A stretch of DNA of 11,072 nt from Nitrospinaceae bacterium (GTDB lineage Bacteria; Nitrospinota; Nitrospinia; Nitrospinales; VA-1). The position numbers and the translations under genes are program-made. The stretch is taken from NCBI GenBank assembly GCA_029937635.1, contig JAPYPM010000062.1, positions 1 through 11,072 of the forward strand, in the 5' to 3' direction. Shown in pieces: positions 1-6,794 of this stretch. The notes below the pieces were generated by a model. That model made no database searches and had not been told where the DNA came from. It saw only the letters and a list, made by a program, of their open reading frames with translations. The first letter of the stretch is position 1. The number at the start of each line of letters is the position of its first letter.

Positions 1-109
1 CCTTAATATTTTTTTGCACCTTCGATTTAGAAGAAGACTTATTTTTAACGGATTTTGTCTCTTTTTTCGAAGAGGGTTTTTTTTTGATAGATTTTTTTTT
101 GGCTGCCAT
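1..109 (-). CDS. Lysine-rich protein, N-terminal fragment (runs off left edge)
   Basis: An ATG at 109-107 opens a frame that stays open for 36 codons to the window edge. It is preceded by a strong GAGGAG ribosome binding site (117-122) about seven bases upstream, which makes it a real start. The visible peptide begins MAAKKKSIKKKPSSKK and consists mostly of Lys and Ser, with almost no hydrophobic residues. It is therefore a disordered, strongly basic tail, not a folded domain. Such tails occur on histone-H1-like or HU-like DNA-binding proteins, on some DksA/TraR-type zinc-finger regulators and on some ribosome-associated proteins. The domain that would decide lies outside the window, so no function is assigned. 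Long A runs in the coding strand could be prone to slippage. Confidence 0.75.
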   Translation of the reverse strand, partial: MAAKKKSIKKKPSSKKETKSVKNKSSSKSKVQKNIK

Positions 110-428
110 CTAGAATCTCCTCAAAAGATAAAGTTATAGTCTTGTTTGTTCCTGCTTTGAATTTGTCACTTATATGAGTCCCTATAACTGTTGTCGTCTT
201 AACTTAGGTTGGAAGCAAAATATTGTTCAGTATGCTAGTCAATTTTTGTTGATAAGATATTTGATTAATACTAATTTTTTATTTTAATATAATTAAAAAA
301 TTGCCGTAATTAGTATCATTTTTAATTCTAAATTTCAAGAGTTTATTTTATTAGCAGAGAGTTTCGTTTTAGGCTAAAAACAATTGGTTGTTCAGTATTT
401 ATTAAGTCGCAAAGCAGTTCTTTTACTA
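110..428. other. Gene-free AT-rich stretch
   Basis: No open frame with a credible ribosome binding site is seen on either strand. The stretch holds the probable promoter of the lysine-rich gene at its left end and the 3' untranslated side of the Dabb gene at its right end. It also contains a 9-base perfect inverted repeat (ATACTAATT 268-276, AATTAGTAT 308-316), with a second pairing option inside it (AATTTTTT 273-280, AAAAAATT 295-302). An 11-base direct repeat TTGTTCAGTAT occurs at 223-233 and 388-398. No GC-rich terminator hairpin is visible. Confidence 0.6.
133..161 (-). promoter_or_regulatory. Possible sigma-70-type promoter of the lysine-rich gene
   Basis: Read on the minus strand, a TTCAAA box (161-156, 4 of 6 matches to TTGACA) and a TATAAC box (138-133, 5 of 6 matches to TATAAT) are separated by 17 bases. 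Transcription would start near 126, leaving only a short leader before the ribosome binding site at 122-117. An 8-base inverted repeat (AGTTATAG 132-139, CTATAACT 182-189) covers the -10 box. In AT-rich DNA such matches arise easily by chance. Confidence 0.35.
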
Positions 429-725
429 TTAGTTAAGATCTGTCTCATAGTCAACAACAACCGACCCTGAGCAAAGTGAGCGCACGGTTTCAACGACAGG
501 AAGATGCTTAGGATGAGTATCGTAAGTTTTAAGAGTATTACGATCCTTAAATTTTGTTATCAGTACGATATCGTAATTTCGATCAGATTTGTTAAAGTTT
601 ACCCCGATTTCTGCAGAACAAAGGACGTCAATATTACCTTTGAGTGTTTTTAATGCATTGACAACTTTTTCTACATTCTCGTTATTTTTGTTTATTAACT
701 TAAACATCACAATATGCTTGATCAT
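429..725 (-). CDS. Dabb-family (stress-responsive alpha/beta-barrel) protein
   Basis: This 98-residue protein has the hallmarks of the Dabb family (PF07876): the opening MIKHIVMFKL strand, the central DRNYDIVLITKF strand, a THPKHLPVVETVR segment holding the conserved HPxH-like motif, and the closing VVVDYE strand. It is the usual single-domain length. Family members form dimeric alpha/beta barrels of the ferredoxin-like type; some are enzymes or stress proteins, and most bacterial ones have no known substrate. The ATG at 725 has an AAAGGA ribosome binding site six to seven bases upstream, and the frame closes with TAA. It is transcribed away from the co-chaperone gene and shares a 205-base spacer with it. 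No partner gene lies beside it, so its biochemical role stays open. Confidence 0.85.
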   Translation of the reverse strand: MIKHIVMFKLINKNNENVEKVVNALKTLKGNIDVLCSAEIGVNFNKSDRNYDIVLITKFKDRNTLKTYDTHPKHLPVVETVRSLCSGSVVVDYETDLN

Positions 726-930
726 ATAAATTCCTTTCTAAACTGTGTGAAATTAATTATTATTAATATCTAGCTCTTGTTATTATGAATCTCTATAGCT
801 TAAGTTTTTATGTTAATACAGAAAATATTTTTTTCTATCCTTTTTACAAGTAATCCTTTGTCAGACTTTTTTTAATTAGTTGTTAAGAATTTTGTCTCAG
901 GTTTTTATATCATTGAAGGAGTAATTCTCG

Positions 931-1653
931 GTGTCTTGGATTGTTGGAGCTGGTATGGGTTTTTTGCGAGGTGGTCCAATGGGAGCCGTTATTGGTGGTG
1001 CCTTGCAGCATATTGTTACTAAGAAGCTCCAGAATAAAATCAATAAATCTCTTCCTGGACTTAATGATAAAGGAGTTTTTGTTACTTGTATTGCGGTTGT
1101 GATGACAAAAATATCTATGATTCGTGGAAGTGTAAAACCTCATTCCCGAACGGCAATAAAAATATTTTTCCAAAAAAATCTTAGTTATTCTGCTGGTGAA
1201 CTTAGCTTCATCGATAATGTTGTTGATGAAACGCAGAAGGTAAACCCCGATTTAAATCTAATCGTTAAACAATACTGTAAAGCTTGTAATAATCACTATA
1301 CTTCTCTTTTACTTGCATTGGCTTATAGGGTTGCTTTGGCTGAAGGGAAATTAAGTGAGGTCGTTCAGAATGAATTAAATCAATTATCAAAACTTTTAGG
1401 TTTGTCATATGATCAGCATGATTTAATCCGAGACAAGTATTATCTTGTGGCTTTAAGAACACCCTATACTATCCTAGGTGTTTCCTCCAAAGCACCCCAT
1501 GATGTAATAAAAAAAGCATACCATCAAATGTTAATGGAATATCATCCTGATAAAACTGCCCACCTTGGAGAAGAACAGGCACAGGAAGCGCATCTCAAAT
1601 TTTTAGAAATTATTGAAGCCTATAAAGAATTAGAGGGCGAGATAACTGTTTAG
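931..1653 (+). CDS. DjlA-like membrane-anchored co-chaperone (TerB-like + J domain)
   Basis: This 240-residue protein starts with GTG at 931, placed nine bases after a GGAG ribosome binding site (918-921). Residues 2-28 form a glycine-rich hydrophobic segment (GAGMGFLRGG, AVIGGALQ) like the N-terminal membrane anchor of DjlA. Residues about 45-165 are helical and fit a TerB-like domain, including ALAYRVALAEGKLS, which resembles the family's acidic-turn region. Residues 178-238 are a C-terminal J domain (PYTILGV, IKKAYHQMLMEYHPDKT) with the HPD tripeptide intact at 205-207, so it should stimulate the ATPase of a DnaK-type Hsp70. The order anchor, TerB, J domain matches DjlA, though the protein is somewhat short for that family. 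It ends 9 bases from the convergent CNNM gene. DnaK itself is not in the window. Confidence 0.85.
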   Translation: MSWIVGAGMGFLRGGPMGAVIGGALQHIVTKKLQNKINKSLPGLNDKGVFVTCIAVVMTKISMIRGSVKPHSRTAIKIFFQKNLSYSAGELSFIDNVVDETQKVNPDLNLIVKQYCKACNNHYTSLLLALAYRVALAEGKLSEVVQNELNQLSKLLGLSYDQHDLIRDKYYLVALRTPYTILGVSSKAPHDVIKKAYHQMLMEYHPDKTAHLGEEQAQEAHLKFLEIIEAYKELEGEITV

Positions 1654-1662
1654 CTGATGATT

Positions 1663-2934
1663 TTAGTCTGTTGCTAAGTCTTTTGGAATTTTTTCGGGGA
1701 TGACTTTGATTGCGATGATTGATTGGATTTTTCGTCGACTAGTTTCTTTTACCGTCAGTCGGACATCTTCTACGGTGATTTGTTCGCCAGTTTGGGGGAT
1801 CGTTTCCAACCGATTCAAAATCAATCCAGCAAGAGTTTCGTAATCCCCCGTAGGTAGGTTAAGTTTGATAGTTTCGTTGATCGCATCTATTTCCATTTCT
1901 CCATCGATGATATAACCGCCTCCATGATATGGCTGAAACTTTTGTTCTGGTTTGTCGTATTCGTCTTCGATTTCTCCTACAATTTCTTCAAGTAAATCCT
2001 CTACTGTTGTAAGTCCAATACAACCACCATACTCATCTACTACCACTCCCATATGCAAGCCTCTTTTTTGTAGTTCCTTTAGGAGGTCGTCAATTTTCTT
2101 ATTAGGAGGAATATAATGCGCAGGTCGGATAAGGTGGGCTAGAGGTGAGTCGTCTATTGTTTGGTTTAACAGATCAAAAGTATTCAGAATGCCAATAATA
2201 TTATGCATTCTCTCGTGAAAGATTGGAAACCTTGATAAACCTGTCTCAACTGCAAGTTGGTGCGCTTCTTTCAAAGTTGAATCATCACGAATAGCTATAA
2301 GTTGGACGAGCGGCACCAAGCACTGATCGACAGTAATTTCTCCAAAATTAAAAATTTTATGGATCATAGTTCTCTCGGCGGCATCCAAAGCGATTGTTTG
2401 AGAGTCTAAACTGAGAACTTGCAGAATTTGATCACGGCTAAATGACTTTTTATCCTCCTTTGGCAATCGAATTAACTTGTAAGTAACAAAATTAGAAATA
2501 CCGGTGAAGAAACTTATGATAGGGGATAAGAGTTCTAGACTTATATTTAGAGGTCTAATCAGGAATGGCATGATCATATCTGCACGGTTTTGTAGAATTA
2601 TCTTTGGAACAATTTCTCCTGCAAATAGAATGATGGGTGAAAGGATAACCATGGCCATTAGTTCGCCCTTTGGTCCCATATTCGTTACCATGTAAGCTGT
2701 AAAAATAGAAGTACTAGAAACGACAGCAAGGTTAGTTCCGAGTGACGTGGTGGCAAATAGCTTTTCTGGTGTATTCAATAAATCAAGAACAATTTGGGCA
2801 GAGACATTTCCTTCGTCAGCTTTCTTCTTCATTTTGATCCGGTTAATCGCAATCATGCCAATTTCTGATCCAGAAAAAAAAGCTTCCATGAGAATAAAGC
2901 TTCCAATTAAAATTAAGGTGGTTGAAAGGTCCAT
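1663..2934 (-). CDS. CNNM/CorC-type membrane protein (DUF21, two CBS, CorC_HlyC), second of pair
   Basis: This 423-residue protein has an N-terminal DUF21/CNNM membrane domain (about 1-185, with SGSEIGMIAINR after the first helix and GEIVPK at 106-111). A CBS pair follows (about 200-325, ending in the signature VVDEYGGCIGLTTVEDLLEEIVGEIEDEYD region, too long to be chance). A C-terminal CorC_HlyC domain covers about 335-415. Relatives are called hemolysin-like, but the better-studied ones are linked to Mg2+ (and sometimes Co2+) homeostasis in the inner membrane. The segment entering the first CBS repeat reads CLVPLVQLIAI where the family usually has a VMTPR-like motif, so this copy is degenerate there. 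Its ATG shares one base with the stop of the upstream paralogue (TAATG) and it has no strong ribosome binding site of its own, suggesting translational coupling. Confidence 0.9.
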   Translation of the reverse strand: MDLSTTLILIGSFILMEAFFSGSEIGMIAINRIKMKKKADEGNVSAQIVLDLLNTPEKLFATTSLGTNLAVVSSTSIFTAYMVTNMGPKGELMAMVILSPIILFAGEIVPKIILQNRADMIMPFLIRPLNISLELLSPIISFFTGISNFVTYKLIRLPKEDKKSFSRDQILQVLSLDSQTIALDAAERTMIHKIFNFGEITVDQCLVPLVQLIAIRDDSTLKEAHQLAVETGLSRFPIFHERMHNIIGILNTFDLLNQTIDDSPLAHLIRPAHYIPPNKKIDDLLKELQKRGLHMGVVVDEYGGCIGLTTVEDLLEEIVGEIEDEYDKPEQKFQPYHGGGYIIDGEMEIDAINETIKLNLPTGDYETLAGLILNRLETIPQTGEQITVEDVRLTVKETSRRKIQSIIAIKVIPEKIPKDLATD

Positions 2935-4232
2935 TATATTTTTTCCACAACCTTTTTTTGATCATTATTAGTAATTTTACTTATAACAGTTAAATGAAGA
3001 TTTAATATTCGAGCTCCCTTCATTTTTTCAACTCTGAATTTTAAATTTTCGTGAGCTATTGCTTCGCCTGACCTTGGTATTCTGCCAAAAAGACCAAACA
3101 CAAAACCACCAACTGTGTCGTACTCTTCTTCGGAAATCTGAGTTTGGAAATGCGTGTTGAACTCATCTACCGGGTAGGTTGCTAGAAGACGAAAACTATT
3201 ATCATCAATTTTGACTAAAGGATTTTCTTCAAGGCGCATTTCACTATCAATTTCACCAACGAGTTCTTCTAGAATATCTTCCAGAGTTACTAATCCACAG
3301 ATGCTACCGTACTCGTCTAAGACAGCAGCTATGTGGCGTTTTCTTTTTTTAAATTCCTGTAGGAGTTCTTTGATTTTTTTTGTCTGTGGAATCGAAAGGA
3401 AGGGGCGCAATACACTTTTGAGACTAAATTTATCAGGAGGTAGGTTCTTTAATTTATTTAAATCTTTGGTAAATAAAATTCCCGCGAAGCTTTCTCCATC
3501 ACTATCTAAAACAGGTACGCGCGAATAAAAGTTTTCTATAATACGCGGTAGGATATCTTCAAGATTATCATCAATAGATAGTGTAAATATATCTATTTTA
3601 GGTGTCATAACTTCTGCTGCAGTTGTTTCTCCAAATTTTATAACGTTATGGATGAGTTCGCTTTCCTCCGAATCAATTACCCCTTCGCCTTCACCCACTT
3701 GAACCATTGTACGAAACTCATCATTAGTGATTGCGGTTTTTTTATCTTTACTAAAGGTAAACCCTGTAAATGAGATAAATTTTTCTGCGACTAATGTAAG
3801 GACTGATTGTATTGGTCTTACTAGAAAGGCAAAAAATCTAAGAGGGTATGCGGCTGAAATAGCATAAGTTTGAGGAAATTGTAGCGATAGAGTTTTTGGA
3901 ATAATTTCTCCAAAGACAAGCAAAAGAAAGGTTCCCACTCCAATTGCGATACCTATCCCAAAATTTCCAAATTGATTTATAAAAATAGATGTCGTGATAA
4001 CGGATACGCCAATATTTACTAACTCGTTTCCAATATAAATGGTTATGAGTAATTCTCTTGGTTTTTCAAGGAGATCATTTGCGGCGAGCCCCCAGCGCCC
4101 CTTCTCTTCTTTTAATTCTTTTAGTTGAAATGATGTGAGAGAGAAAAAAGCTGCTTCACAGGCAGAAAAAAAAGCTGACAAAACAAGAAGGACTGTTAGA
4201 AGAAGGATATGCGGTAATATAGACTCGTCCAA
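2934..4232 (-). CDS. CNNM/CorC-type membrane protein (DUF21, two CBS, CorC_HlyC), first of pair
   Basis: This 432-residue paralogue has the same architecture: a DUF21 membrane domain (about 5-185, with SACEAAFFSLT at 23-33 and GEIIPK at 108-113), two CBS repeats (about 205-330) and a CorC_HlyC domain (about 340-420). Unlike its downstream partner it keeps the canonical EVMTPKIDI entry into the first CBS (207-215), and it has the DEYGSICGLVTLEDILEEL signature near 306-324. The best start is TTG at 4232-4230: an in-frame TAG lies six codons upstream, and an AGGAG sequence sits about 12 bases before it, slightly far. A start further inside would cut into the first membrane helix. It probably acts in inner-membrane divalent-cation homeostasis. 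It follows thiL after 105 bases and may be co-transcribed with it. Confidence 0.9.
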   Translation of the reverse strand: MDESILPHILLLTVLLVLSAFFSACEAAFFSLTSFQLKELKEEKGRWGLAANDLLEKPRELLITIYIGNELVNIGVSVITTSIFINQFGNFGIGIAIGVGTFLLLVFGEIIPKTLSLQFPQTYAISAAYPLRFFAFLVRPIQSVLTLVAEKFISFTGFTFSKDKKTAITNDEFRTMVQVGEGEGVIDSEESELIHNVIKFGETTAAEVMTPKIDIFTLSIDDNLEDILPRIIENFYSRVPVLDSDGESFAGILFTKDLNKLKNLPPDKFSLKSVLRPFLSIPQTKKIKELLQEFKKRKRHIAAVLDEYGSICGLVTLEDILEELVGEIDSEMRLEENPLVKIDDNSFRLLATYPVDEFNTHFQTQISEEEYDTVGGFVFGLFGRIPRSGEAIAHENLKFRVEKMKGARILNLHLTVISKITNNDQKKVVEKI

Positions 4233-4337
4233 GGTGTTAGCCGGCTCCTAATATTAGCGACGTTTTTAAAACGAAATCATTAAATTTAATTTGGTGGGTA
4301 TATCTCAATTTAAATGACAAGGTTGCTATCGTTACTT

Positions 4338-5366
4338 TTACTTAAAGTGATTGAACCCCGTCGCAGCTTTAAGAGGAATTTTGCTACCATTTTCCTTTAT
4401 CAAGATTATTTTTTTTGGAGATTTGGTAATTTCCCCAATATGGGATACAAAGACATTAGCCTTTAAAAATAATTTCTTTAATTTTTTAACATCTTCTGGC
4501 TTTATTGTAAACAGCAATTCATAATCTTCTCCACCTTGTAAGGTCCAATCAATTGGATTATATTTTTTTTGCAAGCATACATTAAATAAAGCTTTAGAAA
4601 CAGGGAGACTGTCTTCGTAAAGATTTGCTCCAAGATTATTTTCGGTACAAAGGTGACCTAAGTCTTGAGTTAGGCCATCGCTTATATCAATCATCGATGT
4701 TATTTTTAGTTTCGATCTGGCTAATAGGCTAGATTCCTTTACTCGAGGGATTGGCTCCAAATGTTTTTTTACAAGTGTGTTTTTGTGTTTTATAGTTCCT
4801 GATTTTTTAATTTTTTCCCTTAGAATTTTGAGCCCCATGGCAGAATCACCTAAATTACCTGTAACAAAAATTTGATCACCTGGTTTTGCTCCTGTTCTAT
4901 AAAAGACTCGATCTTTAAACGCCTCACCCACAACACATACGTTGATGAACAAATGTTTAGGGGAGGCTACGGTATCGCCACCCACTAATTCTATTTTATT
5001 TGAATCACATATTGTTTTTAATCCTGAATATAGTTTGTCAATAAACTTGGTGGATATGGATGAGGGGAGAGCTAATGAAATAAGTGCCAAGTATGGGGTT
5101 CCTCCCATAGCCGCAATGTCACTTATATTTACGGCTATAGCCTTGCGTCCTAATTGAACTGGGGAAATTGTTTTTAAATCAAAATGGATGGATTCTATGA
5201 GTGCGTCTGTCGATGTTAGCTGTAACGTATTTGGATGTGTTGAAAAAACTGCGGAATCATCTCCGATCCCTTTTTTTATTCGTGATGAGTGGCTATTTAA
5301 TTTGGAACGAAGTCGTTTAATCAGTCCGAACTCACCCAATTGTTTCAAGTGGGTTGTTTTTTTCAT
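4338..5366 (-). CDS. thiL: Thiamine-monophosphate kinase
   Basis: ThiL makes thiamine diphosphate from thiamine monophosphate using ATP, the last step of bacterial TPP synthesis, in the cytoplasm. The 342-residue product carries the family signatures in order: GDDSAV (35-40), STDALIE (52-58) followed by HF, NISDIAAMGG (80-89), GGDT (129-132), TGNLG (169-173), DISDGL (227-232), GGEDYELL (278-285) and a GFNHF end (337-341). The acidic residues of GDD, STD, SDI, GGDT and SDG are the usual Mg2+/nucleotide ligands and all are present. The length is normal. The ATG at 5366 follows an AAAGG ribosome binding site about ten bases upstream, which lies in a small hairpin. A TATAAT-like box on the minus strand at 5459-5454 could drive it separately from the small upstream gene. 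No other thiamine genes are nearby. Confidence 0.96.
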   Translation of the reverse strand: MKKTTHLKQLGEFGLIKRLRSKLNSHSSRIKKGIGDDSAVFSTHPNTLQLTSTDALIESIHFDLKTISPVQLGRKAIAVNISDIAAMGGTPYLALISLALPSSISTKFIDKLYSGLKTICDSNKIELVGGDTVASPKHLFINVCVVGEAFKDRVFYRTGAKPGDQIFVTGNLGDSAMGLKILREKIKKSGTIKHKNTLVKKHLEPIPRVKESSLLARSKLKITSMIDISDGLTQDLGHLCTENNLGANLYEDSLPVSKALFNVCLQKKYNPIDWTLQGGEDYELLFTIKPEDVKKLKKLFLKANVFVSHIGEITKSPKKIILIKENGSKIPLKAATGFNHFK

Positions 5367-5373
5367 ATTTGTA

Positions 5374-5389
5374 GAACCTTTGGAGGTTC
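5374..5389 (-). promoter_or_regulatory. Small hairpin overlapping the thiL ribosome binding site
   Basis: On the minus strand the sequence GAACCT-CCAA-AGGTTC forms a perfect six-base-pair stem with a four-base loop, seven bases before the thiL ATG. The 3' arm contains the AGG of the likely Shine-Dalgarno sequence, so the folded form would hide it. It is too small to be a TPP riboswitch, and no THI-box sequence is visible around it. Confidence 0.4.
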
Positions 5390-5476
5390 ACTTGAAATCG
5401 ATGTCATATAAATTTAGAAACATGCAGCAACTTTAAAACAACTGAATATAAAAATTATACTTAACCAAGTAAATTC

Positions 5477-5707
5477 CTATAACTTTCCTTTGAAGAGGTC
5501 TTGCGCCATTGCGTCTATGTCGAATTTTTTTTCTAATTTGATTGCGATTTGGTCGCCTTCAGCAAGCCCTGCCTTTTTAAAATCCTCAACCGGTAAAGTT
5601 ATCTCGGTGTGCTCCTCTGTTGCTGGGACCCAAATAGTGATACCCCTAAAACGATCAGCTTTGTTGGGCGGGCTTGTGATTTCAGTGATTTCGCCATCTA
5701 ATGTCAT
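5477..5707 (-). CDS. Small protein of unknown function with an AbrB-like C-terminal half
   Basis: I do not recognise this 76-residue protein. It is a convincing gene: ATG at 5707 preceded by AAAGGAG with seven bases of spacing, and a normal TAG stop. No signal peptide or membrane helix is seen. Residues about 34-60 (TEITLPVEDFKKAGLAEGDQ, then IAIKLEKK) resemble the strand-helix-GD-strand pattern of AbrB/MazE swapped-hairpin proteins, in which a GLxEGD turn is typical. The N-terminal half (EITEITSPPNKADRF, ITIWVPATE) has no such match, so a DNA-binding or antitoxin role is only a possibility. No toxin gene lies next to it. The following gene, thiL, starts 110 bases downstream on the same strand, so the two may share a transcript. 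Confidence 0.75.
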   Translation of the reverse strand: MTLDGEITEITSPPNKADRFRGITIWVPATEEHTEITLPVEDFKKAGLAEGDQIAIKLEKKFDIDAMAQDLFKGKL

Positions 5708-6009
5708 GATAGTACTCCTTTATTATTTATTTATATAATATATCGATATAAGGTGTTTAAATCCAACGCTACTTGTGTGCTGATGGACAATTATTTTGGT
5801 TATTTATTAATAATATTGATTTAAATTAAATATATTTAACCGTCTGTTTGCACTATTTAAAAAGGTTTTAATATGCATTTGTTTTATTAGAATGGGAAGC
5901 GGTGATCTGCTTGATACGTGGCTGTATTGAATATATCTTTAAATAAGGAAGAGATTCTTTGAATTTATAATAACTGGATTGTTGTTAAGCTAGCAAAAAA
6001 CTACTCAGA
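5708..6009. other. Gene-free AT-rich spacer
   Basis: These 302 bases separate the DUF1566 gene from the 76-residue protein gene, both on the minus strand. The right part is the 3' side of the DUF1566 gene; the left part holds the probable promoter of the small gene. No open frame with a ribosome binding site, no tRNA-like fold and no clear GC-rich terminator is visible. A GCTAGC palindrome lies near 5990 but has no supporting stem. Confidence 0.55.
5737..5766 (-). promoter_or_regulatory. Possible promoter of the 76-residue protein gene
   Basis: On the minus strand a TATATT box (5742-5737, 5 of 6 matches) lies 18 bases after a weak TTGGAT box (5766-5761, 3 of 6). This would start transcription near 5730, about 23 bases before the ATG. 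The surroundings are so AT-rich that the -10 assignment could shift by a few bases. Confidence 0.35.
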
Positions 6010-6660
6010 CTATTTTAAGTCTGCTACTAACCAGACGTGATAATCTTCACTCTTATGGTGCCAGAAGACCGCATTAATGTTGAAGTGAACTAGCCAAGCA
6101 CCTAATTCGCCCTGTTGGCAAATCTTTTTCTGGTATCGGTCTGTGATCACAGAGACTTGGTCGCAGGTTGTGCTAGTCCAGTAATAGTGACCCACCCCAT
6201 CGTCAAAAACCGGATTGATCCAAGCTTTTTTCCCTCCAGCATTATGAACCCGCTTGGAAAAAAACAATGTCTTAAATTCAGGAAGTGAAGGGATGCGCCA
6301 ATTGGAAAGGCCAGCGTGACTAGATGCGGCTGCTAATTTTTTGGCTATTTTGAGTTTAACTTTGTTCAGCTTCCCTTGCTTATCGTGTTCACCTGTTCTC
6401 ATCCATACAAGTTTGTTGGTGGTGTCCGTTATGGTCCCATCACCGTTATCAACAAATTCTCCAGGAGGAAGGTCCTCTATGGTAGTTTCATTGACTTTTT
6501 TACATTCTGCCAATAAAGATCCAGCGTCAGGGCATTTATCTAAGATGGAAAAGTGATTCATTTTTCCAAGCATGGAACAAATTTTTGACTTGCTGCAATT
6601 TGCTTGAGCTGAAATGCTGCCCATTAAAAATAAAACAAGAGTAGCTAGAAAAACTTTCAT
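6010..6660 (-). CDS. Exported DUF1566 (Lcl C-terminal domain) protein
   Basis: This 216-residue protein begins with a classical signal peptide (MK, then a hydrophobic core, cleavage likely after AQA at residue 20), so it should be exported. Residues about 66-215 form a DUF1566/Lcl_C domain: FVDNGDGTITDTTNKLVWMR (69-88), the LSNWRIPSLPEFKTL motif (118-132), YYWTST (159-164) and the closing HVWLVAD (208-214). The domain is named after the Legionella collagen-like protein; its fold is C-type-lectin-like and its ligand is generally unknown. Between signal and domain is a short Cys-rich part (Cys 22, 28, 43, 53), and two more cysteines (166, 181) lie in the domain, so disulfides are likely in the periplasm or outside the cell. 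The ribosome binding site is weak. It has its own upstream region with phased repeats and no obvious operon partner. Confidence 0.88.
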   Translation of the reverse strand: MKVFLATLVLFLMGSISAQANCSKSKICSMLGKMNHFSILDKCPDAGSLLAECKKVNETTIEDLPPGEFVDNGDGTITDTTNKLVWMRTGEHDKQGKLNKVKLKIAKKLAAASSHAGLSNWRIPSLPEFKTLFFSKRVHNAGGKKAWINPVFDDGVGHYYWTSTTCDQVSVITDRYQKKICQQGELGAWLVHFNINAVFWHHKSEDYHVWLVADLK

Positions 6661-6719
6661 CTTTAGTATCTCTATTTATATAAGTTTAATAGTTCTATTA
6701 TAGAGAAATAATTTTGTAA

Positions 6720-6725
6720 ATTATA
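6720..6725 (-). promoter_or_regulatory. Probable -10 box of the DUF1566 gene
   Basis: A perfect TATAAT is read on the minus strand at 6725-6720, placing a start near 6713 and a leader of about 50 bases before the ATG at 6660. No good -35 hexamer lies 16-18 bases upstream; that position is occupied by the proximal copy of the tandem repeat at 6730-6746, which suits an activator-dependent promoter. A second TATAAT at 6702-6697 is an alternative. Confidence 0.45.
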
Positions 6726-6729
6726 CTAT

Positions 6730-6766
6730 ATCTTTAATCTATATTAGGGATCTTTAATTAATATTA
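6730..6766 (-). repeat. Two-copy direct repeat, 20-base period, upstream of the DUF1566 gene
   Basis: Two 17-base units, ATCTTTAATCTATATTA (6730-6746) and ATCTTTAATTAATATTA (6750-6766), match at 15 of 17 positions and start exactly 20 bases apart, about two turns of DNA. They sit directly upstream of the TATAAT box of the DUF1566 gene and overlap its -35 position. The geometry resembles paired sites for a dimeric activator such as an OmpR-family response regulator, but no regulator gene is in the window. Confidence 0.55.
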
Positions 6767-6794
6767 TTAACTAAGGAGACTGGTGTTTTTATGC

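Noticed and set aside
223..398. 11-base direct repeat TTGTTCAGTAT (223-233 and 388-398) as attachment-site or insertion footprint
   Set aside because: There is nothing mobile between the copies and the length is close to what chance allows in AT-rich DNA.
910..1173. Open frame on the minus strand inside the co-chaperone gene
   Set aside because: It is antisense to a well-supported DjlA-like gene, has low-complexity composition and no ribosome binding site.
1654..1662. Bidirectional terminator between the convergent co-chaperone and CNNM genes
   Set aside because: Only nine bases separate the stops and no stem with a T run is visible there or just inside either gene end.
5367..5476. Possible TPP riboswitch ahead of thiL
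   Set aside because: The 110-base spacer is too short and has no THI-box-like conserved segments; only a small hairpin is present.
5477..5707. Antitoxin of a toxin-antitoxin pair
   Set aside because: The AbrB-like turn is suggestive, but no small toxin gene lies on either side; the neighbours are thiL and a gene-free spacer.
5490..5738. Open frame on the plus strand opposite the 76-residue gene
   Set aside because: The minus-strand frame has a strong ribosome binding site and a folded-protein composition; the plus-strand frame is its shadow.
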